Positions 6,888-13,182 of a DNA stretch of 13,476 nucleotides are shown one piece after another. The stretch is from positions 1 to 13,476 of the forward strand of contig DAOTTI010000152.1 of the NCBI GenBank assembly GCA_034437795.1, written 5' to 3'. Made by a program: the position numbers and the translations under genes. Source of the stretch: DAOTTI01 sp034437795. Lineage in GTDB: Bacteria > Chloroflexota > UBA11872 > UBA12225. The notes beneath the pieces were generated by a model. It had not been told where the DNA came from and searched no databases. It saw only the letters and a list, made by a program, of their open reading frames with translations. Positions within the stretch are counted from its first letter, which is position 1; each line of letters opens with the position of its first letter.

Positions 6888-8612
6888 GTGTCCGGAGCAT
6901 TCCAAATCGGTGGCCTGGTGTCGGGTCTCGACACGGGAAGCATCATCGCCAAGCTGATGGAGATCGAGCGCCAGCCCCTGCTGCGCCTGCAAAGCCGGCA
7001 GCAGCAGCTCGAAGCGCGCAAGACGGCGCTGTCCGACCTGAGCGCAAAGCTCAGCGCCCTCAAGTCCCTGGTCTTCAACCTGACCCTGTCCTCGACCACG
7101 CAGGGACGCACCGCCACTTCGACCGACGCCGCCGTGGCCACCGCCACCGCCAGCGCCAGCGCGGCTATTCAGTCGTTCACCGTCCATGTGGATGCCCTGG
7201 CCACCAAGACCATCCGTACCAGCACCGGCGCCATCGGCACCCCCCTGGATACCAGCGCCACCCTGGCCAACGCCGGCTTCGCCACCGCGCCCGGAACGGG
7301 AACCTTTACGGTCACCGTCGGCTCGACCACCAAGACCATTACCGTCACCAGCAGCTCCACCGTGAGCAGCGTGCTGGCCGACATCGCCGGCGCCTACGGC
7401 GCGGAGACGGTCTCGGCCAGCTACGACCCCGCCACCAACAAGATCACCATCTCCACCACCGGCAGCGACCCCGTCGTCTTTGGACCCGATAGCAGCGGCT
7501 TCCTGAATGCGGCCAAGCTCGCCGCCTCCACCGTCGGCACCACTCGGACCAGCACCGGCATCCTGGGGGTGGCGCAGGCCTCCGCCACCCTGGACAACGC
7601 GCGGCTCGCCTCGCCCGTGGCGACGGGCGACAGCGGCTCGTTCACCATCAACGGCGTCCAGATCGACTGGACCTCGTCGGATACCATCAACAGCCTCATC
7701 ACCCGCATCAACGGCTCCGCGGCGAACGTCATCGCCAGCTACGACCCGGGCACCGACCGTGTCACCCTGCAGGCCAAGAACACCGGCTCCACCGCCATCG
7801 ACGTGGCCAACGTCAGCGGCCCCAACCTGCTGGACAAGCTGGGGATCGCCAGCGCGGCCAGCCAGACCCTCGGCGCCAACGCCCAGTACCGCATCAATGG
7901 CGGCGCCACCCAGTACAGCACCAGCAACACCATCAGCGAGGCCCTGCCCGGCGTGTCGCTGACGCTGGTCAGCCAGAGCGCGACTGCGGTCACGATCACC
8001 ATCGCCCAGGACACCGCCGCCGCCGTGAAGGCCGTCAAGGACTTCGTCAGCGCCTTTAACGACGCCCTCTCGCTCCTTCAGGAGCAGACGGCGATCGACG
8101 TGGCGGGCAAGACCTCAGGGATCTTTGCCGGCGACGCCTTCATTCAGGGCATCGAGTTCCGCATGCGGACCATCGTCGCCAGCGCGGCCACCGGCCTTTC
8201 CACCTACACCACCTTCGCATCGATCGGCGTTACCACTGGCCCCGTCGGCTCGGCGGTGGGCACGACCAACTCGCTCGTGCTGGACGAGGCCAAGCTGACG
8301 GACGCCCTCCAGCAGAACCCGGAGGCGGTCACCGCCTTCCTCACCTCCGCCAGCGGGCCGGTGGCGACGCTCAACACCTACCTGACGGGGCTCACCTCCG
8401 CCACCGGCCCGCTGGCGACCGGCCAGAGCTCCGCCGACACCCAGATCAATGACCTGGATGATCAGATCGCCGACCTCGAGCAGCGGCTGGCCGACAAGCA
8501 AGAGCAGCTAGAGAGGAAGTTCACCGACCTCGAGCGGACCATGGCCCAGCTACAGCTCCAGAGCAGCCAGCTCCTCGCCCAGCTCGGCCAGCTCCAGTTC
8601 TCAACTGCCTAA
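6888..8612 (+). CDS. fliD: flagellar filament cap protein FliD (HAP2)
   Basis: FliD is exported through the flagellar type III apparatus and forms the cap under which flagellin monomers fold into the filament. The 574-residue product has the FliD_N start FQIGGLVSGLDTGSIIAKLM (5-24) with a following helix to about 66, and a FliD_C region from about 375 that ends in a long coiled coil (515-570, DDQIADLEQRLADKQEQLER). Between them are two similar modules of roughly 100 residues, 110-212 and 219-322, each starting RTSTG.(I/L)G and containing (S)ASYDP.T(N/D). The second carries the flagellin hook-IN motif (GSFTINGVQIDW, 250-261). A third IN-like strand pair is at 333-372. Residues 68-160 contain 39 Ser/Thr. 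The GTG start is supported by AGGGAG at 6877-6882, spaced 5 nt. No secretion signal peptide is present, as expected for this export route. Confidence 0.96.
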   Translation: MSGAFQIGGLVSGLDTGSIIAKLMEIERQPLLRLQSRQQQLEARKTALSDLSAKLSALKSLVFNLTLSSTTQGRTATSTDAAVATATASASAAIQSFTVHVDALATKTIRTSTGAIGTPLDTSATLANAGFATAPGTGTFTVTVGSTTKTITVTSSSTVSSVLADIAGAYGAETVSASYDPATNKITISTTGSDPVVFGPDSSGFLNAAKLAASTVGTTRTSTGILGVAQASATLDNARLASPVATGDSGSFTINGVQIDWTSSDTINSLITRINGSAANVIASYDPGTDRVTLQAKNTGSTAIDVANVSGPNLLDKLGIASAASQTLGANAQYRINGGATQYSTSNTISEALPGVSLTLVSQSATAVTITIAQDTAAAVKAVKDFVSAFNDALSLLQEQTAIDVAGKTSGIFAGDAFIQGIEFRMRTIVASAATGLSTYTTFASIGVTTGPVGSAVGTTNSLVLDEAKLTDALQQNPEAVTAFLTSASGPVATLNTYLTGLTSATGPLATGQSSADTQINDLDDQIADLEQRLADKQEQLERKFTDLERTMAQLQLQSSQLLAQLGQLQFSTA

Positions 8613-8620
8613 AACCTATC

Positions 8621-8650
8621 CGCTTGGGAGACGGCCAGGGTGAGGGCTCC
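8621..8650. repeat. interspersed repeat, right half only, after fliD
   Basis: The tail cttgggagacggccagggtgagggctcc (8623-8650) is nearly identical to the right half of the complete copy that follows at 8660-8697, but the left stem arm is missing. It begins 8 nt after the fliD stop. Together the two copies form a near-direct repeat with a 46-47-bp period. Confidence 0.8.
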
Positions 8651-8659
8651 TTCAGTCCC

Positions 8660-8697
8660 CCCCTCTCCCTTTGGGAGAGGGCCAGGGTGAGGGCTCC
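8660..8697. repeat. complete interspersed palindromic repeat between fliD and fliS
   Basis: CCCTCTCCC (8661-8669) and GGGAGAGGG (8673-8681) form a perfect 9-bp stem with a ttt loop, followed by the conserved tail ccagggtgagggctcc. It is the best-preserved member of the family in this window. The hairpin lies 49 nt after the fliD stop and 105 nt before the fliS start, so it might reduce read-through or protect the fliD mRNA 3' end. Confidence 0.85.
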
Positions 8698-8786
8698 GTA
8701 AAGAAAATTCAGACGAACTCCCCGCTCGCAGGCCATCACAGACGACGGGCAACGGCACACACCACGAACGAGGAGAAGAACCCAGA

Positions 8787-9236
8787 ATGTGGAACGGCAG
8801 CGCGCTGGCGCAGCAGGCGCAGCAGCGCTATCTACAGATGCAGGTGGAGACCGCCAGTCCGGGCCAACTGGTGCTGATGCTCTATCAAGGCTGTCTCCGG
8901 TTCATCGCCCAGGGACGGGCCGCGCTGGCCGCCCAGGACTTCGACACGGCGCGGGTCAGCCTCCTCAAGGCCCAGGACATCATCGTGGAGCTGGCCGCCA
9001 GCCTCGACATGGAAGCCGGCGGCGAGATCGCCATCAACCTCTTGCGCCTCTATGATTACCTGCACCACCGGCTGGTGGCGGCGAACATCCACCGTGACGG
9101 CGACGCGGCCGCCGAGGTCGAGGCGCTCCTACGTACGCTCCTGCCGGCCTGGGAAGAGGCGGTTCGCCAGCATCAGGCCGACCTCCGCGCCGCGCCACCC
9201 CACCCGTCGCAGCTCGCCCCCGCCACCCCGGCCTGA
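8787..9236 (+). CDS. fliS: flagellin export chaperone FliS
   Basis: FliS binds the C-terminus of flagellin in the cytoplasm, stops premature polymerisation and delivers it to the export gate. In species with FliW it also takes part in the flagellin homeostasis circuit. The 149-residue product has the family pattern: YLQMQVETASPGQLVLMLYQ (15-34), a four-helix bundle, and the signature SLDMEAGGEIAINLLRLYDY (72-91) followed by HHRLVAANI (93-101). The C-terminal 20 residues are a Pro/Ala-rich extension beyond the usual 125-135 residues. The ATG has AGGAG at 8771-8775, 11 nt upstream. It is the last gene of the plus-strand flagellar run. Confidence 0.96.
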   Translation: MWNGSALAQQAQQRYLQMQVETASPGQLVLMLYQGCLRFIAQGRAALAAQDFDTARVSLLKAQDIIVELAASLDMEAGGEIAINLLRLYDYLHHRLVAANIHRDGDAAAEVEALLRTLLPAWEEAVRQHQADLRAAPPHPSQLAPATPA

Positions 9237-9256
9237 GCGGGGTGAGGCCCACAAAG

Positions 9257-9296
9257 CTCCCCTCCCCGACGCGGGAAAGGGCCGGGGGTGGGGTCC
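9257..9296. repeat. diverged interspersed repeat after fliS
   Basis: The segment ctcccctccccgacgcggg, then aaagggccgggggtggggtcc, aligns with the family consensus ctctccctttgggagagggccagggtgagggctcc at most positions, especially gggaaagggccgggggtggggtcc. It lies 20 bp after the fliS stop. Its right part also forms one arm of the strong hairpin at 9284-9308. Confidence 0.55.
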
Positions 9297-9308
9297 TTCC
9301 CCACCCCC
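9284..9308. terminator. bidirectional hairpin between fliS and the convergent csrA operon
   Basis: GGGGGTGGGG (9284-9293) and CCCCACCCCC (9299-9308) form a perfect 10-bp stem of nine G-C pairs and one T-A pair, with the 5-nt loop tcctt. It is 47 bp after the fliS stop and 10 bp after the stop of the minus-strand 38-codon ORF, exactly where the two flagellar transcription units meet. There is no T-run on either side, so it would be a non-canonical (I-shaped) terminator or an mRNA-end stabiliser. Confidence 0.6.
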
Positions 9309-9318
9309 ATGATCCAGG

Positions 9319-9435
9319 CTAGAATGTGGCGCTGCTCAGCGCCACGCTCAGCGCGAAGGCCAGCGCCAGTAAGGCCGCCACCCAGCTCGCGCCGTGCGCC
9401 TGCACGTTCAACGCCATCCGCGAAAACCGGTCCAT
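9319..9435 (-). CDS. small hydrophobic protein (38 aa) downstream of csrA, previously overlooked size class
   Basis: Reading the minus strand from the ATG at 9435 gives 38 codons and a TAG stop (9319-9321). A perfect GGAGG (complement of 9442-9446) sits 6 nt before the ATG, the best ribosome binding site in this region. The product starts with a short basic part (MDRFSRMALNVQAHGAS) and ends in one hydrophobic segment of about 21 residues (WVAALLALAFALSVALSSATF), so it is probably a single-pass membrane protein with its N-terminus inside. It follows the csrA stop by 45 nt on the same strand and ends just before a strong hairpin, so it would be the last gene of the flgN-flgK-flgL-fliW-csrA operon. 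I do not recognise the family. The ribosome binding site, the membrane segment and the fit between csrA and the hairpin make it likely real, but it is short. Confidence 0.6.
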   Translation of the reverse strand: MDRFSRMALNVQAHGASWVAALLALAFALSVALSSATF

Positions 9436-9480
9436 GCGTCTCCTCCGCTTCCGCCGCGTGGTCTCCCACCGGCCGTTTGC
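9436..9480 (-). promoter_or_regulatory. GGA-rich leader with hairpin, possible CsrA-binding region
   Basis: The 45-nt spacer between csrA and the 38-codon ORF, read on the minus strand, contains four GGA trinucleotides. One overlaps the loop of the small hairpin GTGG-GAGA-CCAC (complement of 9458-9469), and two overlap the Shine-Dalgarno GGAGGA. CsrA recognises GGA in hairpin loops and at ribosome binding sites, and often binds such paired sites. Translational control of the small ORF by CsrA is therefore an inference. Much of the GGA content could also arise by chance in G-rich DNA. Confidence 0.3.
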
Positions 9481-9735
9481 TTACGGTAACGATGGCGACC
9501 CTGGGTTTGGGATGGCCTGCAGCACCGGACCGAGCGCTCCGGGGGCGCTCGCCGCCGCGGCCGCCCGCCGGTTCTCCTCCTGCACGTCCTTCAGCAGCTC
9601 GGCGCGGAGCACGGTGATCTGGCGCGGCGCCTGGATGCCCAGCCGCACGTGGTCGCCCTCGATCCCCAGGACCACCACCTCGATCTCGTCGCCGATGCGA
9701 ATGCGCTGCTCGACCTTGCGGCTCAGGATCAGCAT
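9481..9735 (-). CDS. csrA: carbon storage / flagellin translation regulator CsrA
   Basis: CsrA is a dimeric RNA-binding protein that blocks translation by covering GGA sites near ribosome binding sites; in bacteria that have FliW its main target is flagellin mRNA. The 84-residue product has the full core MLILSRKVEQRIRIGDEIEV (1-20), VVLGIEGDHVRLGIQAP (21-37) and ITVLRAELL (40-48), including the conserved L4 and R44 region that forms the RNA-binding face. A tail of about 30 residues (ENRRAAAAASAP..., Pro/Ala-rich) extends beyond the roughly 60-residue core; an extended C-terminus is typical of CsrA proteins that are controlled by FliW. The ATG lies 33 nt after the fliW stop, with only a weak GAGAGTGAG-like ribosome binding site, so coupling to fliW translation is possible. 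Confidence 0.96.
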   Translation of the reverse strand: MLILSRKVEQRIRIGDEIEVVVLGIEGDHVRLGIQAPRQITVLRAELLKDVQEENRRAAAAASAPGALGPVLQAIPNPGSPSLP

Positions 9736-9768
9736 CCGTCGCTCACTCTCGCGTACGCTGGCACCAGG

Positions 9769-10296
9769 CTACCTCTCCACTTCGCCGGCACTCGCCGCCT
9801 GCTCCACCGCCCCGGCCCCAGCCGGCACGATCGGGTAGCGCACCGGATACCCGCTCTCCTGCAGTAGGACCTGCTTGCCCCGCCGGCCAGCGCGGTTCAC
9901 GATCACCGGCGCCAGGAGGTTCACCGTCGACCGCTCCGGCTCAGGATGCACCGTCACGATGGTCCACACCTCCGCCCCCGCCGGATCGGCCAGCCTCAGC
10001 TGGCGCGCGTCCGCCTCCGAGACCTCCACCGTATACGCCGGCACGAGCAGCTGCGGGGCGACCACGACGAAGGCGATCGCCGGCTCGTCCAGCGACTGAA
10101 GCCACCGGCAGGGGGCGATCCGCGCATCGTCCAGCAGGACAAACTCGCGCAGCTCCTCCATCCCTACGATCCCCTCGGGAAAGATCAGGACATCACCTGC
10201 GGGGACCAGCACCGCCTCTTCCGCGCCAAAGCGGGTCACCGTCAGGCGCCGCTCGGCGCTTGCTTCAGTTCCTACCACGCATGCCGCGTCTACCAT
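9769..10296 (-). CDS. fliW: flagellar assembly factor FliW
   Basis: FliW binds both flagellin and CsrA. When flagellin leaves the cell, freed FliW sequesters CsrA and allows more flagellin to be made. From the ATG at 10296 the product is 175 residues. Recognisable segments are RRLTVTRFGAEEAVLVPAGD (16-35), VLIFPEGIVGMEE (36-48), RWLQSLDEPAIAFVVVAP (64-81), and near the end STVNLLAPVIVNRAGRRGKQ. An in-frame GTG at 10329 would add 11 residues (V/M-GHGKRERWQT). It has a GGGA ahead of it but adds no conserved sequence, so the ATG is preferred. The gene lies between flgL and csrA, the usual order in Bacillota and related flagellar operons. The FliW family is firm; the start is less so. Confidence 0.94.
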   Translation of the reverse strand: MVDAACVVGTEASAERRLTVTRFGAEEAVLVPAGDVLIFPEGIVGMEELREFVLLDDARIAPCRWLQSLDEPAIAFVVVAPQLLVPAYTVEVSEADARQLRLADPAGAEVWTIVTVHPEPERSTVNLLAPVIVNRAGRRGKQVLLQESGYPVRYPIVPAGAGAVEQAASAGEVER

Positions 10297-10448
10297 CGTC
10301 TGCCACCGCTCTCGCTTTCCGTGTCCCACCTGGTCCCGGCTCGGCGCTCCAGCGCCAGGTCCGCCAGGTCCGGAACCGCCTCAGCCAGTCCTGAACCCTT
10401 GGCCGGCCCTGCGGGCTGCACTGCGCGCCCGCTCAGGGGTCGCCAGCA

Positions 10449-11333
10449 TTACTTCAGGAAGTCCAGAATGCTCATCGCTGCCGTCCGCGCCCCAATCTGC
10501 AGCGAGGCCCGCAGCACGGCCTCCTGGGTGCTCAGGCGCAGCAGAGCGTCGGCCAGGTCCACATCCTCGTTGGCCGACTGCAGCCGGCCCACCTCGACCA
10601 CCAGATCGTTCAGGCGGTCTTGCATGAAGTCAAGGCGATTCAGCTTCGCCCCCACCTCCGCCCGCGTGGCCAGCACCAGGTCCGCGTCCGCATCCAGGTT
10701 CGTCAGCAGCCCGCTAATCTGCGCCGACGTGCTCAGCGGGTCCGCCAGCGCATCCGCCAGGCTCTTTAGATCGGCCAGCGTCGTCAGGAAGGTGCTGCCG
10801 TCCACGTTCACCGGGATGGTCACCCCCGGCCCGATCTCCCGCGCGACCGTGTTGCTGTCCCCGTTGTACACGGCGTTGCCCGCCACGTCCTTGCTGAAGG
10901 GGGCGGTCGTCGTCTTCATGCCGGCGAAGATGTACTGGTCCCCCAGGATGGTGCTGTTCAGCGTGTCGATGAGGTGATCCCGTAGCTGGTCCACCTCCTT
11001 GCTGATCGTCGCGCGGTCCGCGGCGCCGTACGTATCGTTCGCCGCCTGCACTGCCAGCTCCCGAATGCGCTGCAGCGTGTTGCTCGCTTCCCCCAGGGCC
11101 TGGTCCGTCGCCGCCAGCCACGTCCGCGCCTGGTCGATGTTGCGCAGGTACTGGTCCTGCGCCCCGCGCTCGGTGCGCAGGCGCACGCCCAGTCCCGCGG
11201 CCACCGGGTCTTCCCCCGGGCGCGTCACCCGCTTGCCGGAGCTGACCTGGTGCTGCGTGCGGTCCAGCGCCTCCACGTTGCGGTGGATGTTGGCCAGGAT
11301 CGTCTCCATCAGCATCCGGTTGGTCACGCGCAT
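10449..11333 (-). CDS. flgL: hook-filament junction protein FlgL (HAP3)
   Basis: FlgL forms the outer of the two junction rings between hook and filament, and it is exported by the flagellar secretion system with the chaperone FlgN. The 294-residue protein, a normal length, has the flagellin-like N-terminal helices MRVTNRMLMETILANIHRNV (1-20) and the QHQVSSGKRVTRPGEDPVAA block (27-46). A coiled coil follows (62-130), then a central beta-rich domain (TILGDQYIFAGMKTTTAPFS region). The C-terminal helix ends STQEAVLRASLQIGARTAAM and SILDFLK. AAGGAG (complement of 11343-11348) lies 9 nt before the ATG. The gene starts 37 nt after flgK and is clearly in the same operon. No signal peptide is expected or seen. 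Confidence 0.96.
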   Translation of the reverse strand: MRVTNRMLMETILANIHRNVEALDRTQHQVSSGKRVTRPGEDPVAAGLGVRLRTERGAQDQYLRNIDQARTWLAATDQALGEASNTLQRIRELAVQAANDTYGAADRATISKEVDQLRDHLIDTLNSTILGDQYIFAGMKTTTAPFSKDVAGNAVYNGDSNTVAREIGPGVTIPVNVDGSTFLTTLADLKSLADALADPLSTSAQISGLLTNLDADADLVLATRAEVGAKLNRLDFMQDRLNDLVVEVGRLQSANEDVDLADALLRLSTQEAVLRASLQIGARTAAMSILDFLK

Positions 11334-11370
11334 CTCGTCTCGCTCCTTCCTGCTACCCCGCTACTGGGCC

Positions 11371-13164
11371 TTACATCCCTACCCGGCCCATGCGGTTGAT
11401 GATCGTCTCCAGCATCTCGTCCAAAGCAGTAATCGCGCGGGCGGCGGCCTCGTAGGCGTGCTGGTACTGGATCAGGCGCGTGGCCTCCTCATCCAGCGAG
11501 ACGCCGGAGATCGATTGGCGGCGCAGCTCCAGATGCTGCGTCACCAGCGCCTGGTTGCTACTCAGCTCATCCGCCTGGCGCACCTGCACCCCGAGCGCGG
11601 CCACCGTGGACGCGTAGTACTCCTCGAAGGTCGCGCTGCCGAGCGCGGCCAGGGCCGTGCGTTGCAACCCCGCGATGGCCAGCGCGTTGCGGTTGTCCCC
11701 CGGCCCGGCAGCCGTGGTCAGCCCGACGCTGCTCCCCGCCGCGGCTGCGATCGCCTGCACGTCGTTCTTGATCGCCTGGTCTACCGCCATCGTCGCGGCC
11801 CGCACCAGCGCCACCGGCGCTACCCCCGTGATGCGGTGGACGGGCGGCGGCCCGCCGGCGACGATCGTGTCCGGCGCCCCCAGCAGGCCGACGAGCTGCA
11901 GAAAGTTGCTCGTGTCCGCCGGACCCCCAAGCGTCACCGCCGTGGCCGAGGTGTAGGTAATGGAGATCGTGCCCGTGGCGCCGTCCAGCGTCCACGTCGC
12001 CCCCCCACCGATCGCTGACGTGATGCTGGTCATCACCGCCGAGAGCGTCTGCGAGCCGGGATCGACCGTGACCGCGACGCCGTTCACCGTGATCTGCCCC
12101 CCGTACAGGTCGTTGCCCAATCCGGTGGAGTTCAACGTCGCCGTCGTCGCCACGGGGTCAAAGAAGTTGGAGACGGTGCTGCTGAACGCGCCCGTCCCGA
12201 AGCCCTGGCGGTGCTGGTCGTTCACTGCGCCGGCCAGGGTGGACGCCAGCAGGTTGAGCTGGCGAAGCTGCTCCGGCAGGGTCTGGTCCCGCAGCTCCAG
12301 CTGCCCCTTCAGCTCGCCCCCATCGATCCGCACCGCCGCCCCGTCCCGCGCCCATTGCAGCAGGTGGATCTGCCCGCCAGACGCCAGCGCCCGCGTCTCC
12401 GTCGCCAGCTCGCTCACCATGTTGCCGGCGACGAACGTGCGCGCGCCCAGGAATACGCTGGTGGAGCCATCCAGCTCTTCGCGGTACGTCGCCCCCGTCA
12501 GCTTCACCAGCTCGTCCAGCAAGAGGTCGCGCCGGTCGCGCAGGTCGTTCGGCACATCGCCGGCGCCGACCGCCTTCATGATCTGGTCGTTCAACGACGC
12601 CAGCTCCGCCCCGATCAGATTGATCTCGGGCACCTTCAGGCTGATCGCCCCGTCCACGTCCTGGCGCATCTGCTCCAGGCGCCGGCCCAGGTCGTTGAAG
12701 CCCGTCGCCAGGGACTCGCCACTGGCGCGCACGGCGGCGCGCACGGCGCTGCTCTCGGGGTCGTTCGACAGCTCGCTCCAGGCGTTGAAGAAGTTGGAGA
12801 TCAGCGCCTGCAGGCTGTGGTCGCTCGGCTCGGCAAAGATCCCCTCCACCTGGCGCAGCCCGGCGGCCAGCGTCTCCCACTGTCGCTGCGCCTGGAGCTG
12901 CTGGCGCACCTCCAGATCAACGAAGGCGTCCCGCTGGCGCCGGATCTGGTCCGCCTGCACGCCGGTCCCGATCGCGAGCGGCATGGACGCCGGGCGGCTC
13001 CGCCCCGGCATCGTGTACGGCCGCGTCGCCACCATGCTCGCCACCTGCCGCGAGTAGCCCTCCGTATTCGCGTTGGCGATGTTGTGGTTGGTGGTGTCCA
13101 GCGCCAGCTGCTGCGTCTGCAGCGCGCGCAGGAGCGTGTTCAGGCCAAAGAACGTTGATCTCAC
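11371..13164 (-). CDS. flgK: hook-filament junction protein FlgK (HAP1)
   Basis: FlgK forms the first junction ring on the hook. The 597-residue product begins with the canonical STFFGLNTLLRALQTQQLAL (3-22) and NHNIANANTEGYSRQ (26-40), and ends with the terminal helix of the family, LDEEATRLIQYQHAYEAAAR (557-576) and DEMLETIINRMGRVGM. The GTG start has a strong GGGGGAGG ribosome binding site 6 nt upstream and matches the usual family N-terminus. Residues about 340-430 form an insert resembling the IN module of FliD: GGQITVNGVAVTVDPG (355-370), ATGTISITYTSATAVTLGG (396-414), ADTSNFLQLVGLLG (416-429). This makes it somewhat longer than many FlgK proteins of about 550 residues. It lies 18 nt after flgN. 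Confidence 0.96.
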   Translation of the reverse strand: MRSTFFGLNTLLRALQTQQLALDTTNHNIANANTEGYSRQVASMVATRPYTMPGRSRPASMPLAIGTGVQADQIRRQRDAFVDLEVRQQLQAQRQWETLAAGLRQVEGIFAEPSDHSLQALISNFFNAWSELSNDPESSAVRAAVRASGESLATGFNDLGRRLEQMRQDVDGAISLKVPEINLIGAELASLNDQIMKAVGAGDVPNDLRDRRDLLLDELVKLTGATYREELDGSTSVFLGARTFVAGNMVSELATETRALASGGQIHLLQWARDGAAVRIDGGELKGQLELRDQTLPEQLRQLNLLASTLAGAVNDQHRQGFGTGAFSSTVSNFFDPVATTATLNSTGLGNDLYGGQITVNGVAVTVDPGSQTLSAVMTSITSAIGGGATWTLDGATGTISITYTSATAVTLGGPADTSNFLQLVGLLGAPDTIVAGGPPPVHRITGVAPVALVRAATMAVDQAIKNDVQAIAAAAGSSVGLTTAAGPGDNRNALAIAGLQRTALAALGSATFEEYYASTVAALGVQVRQADELSSNQALVTQHLELRRQSISGVSLDEEATRLIQYQHAYEAAARAITALDEMLETIINRMGRVGM

Positions 13165-13182
13165 GATGGGCCTCCCCCGCCC

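Noticed and set aside
10353..10370. Tandem 9-bp duplication cgccaggtc in the flgL-fliW gap
   Set aside because: Only two copies in GC-rich DNA, consistent with chance.
10714..13158. Long open frames antisense or shifted within flgL and flgK
   Set aside because: flgL and flgK are unambiguous in the other frames; these are composition shadows.
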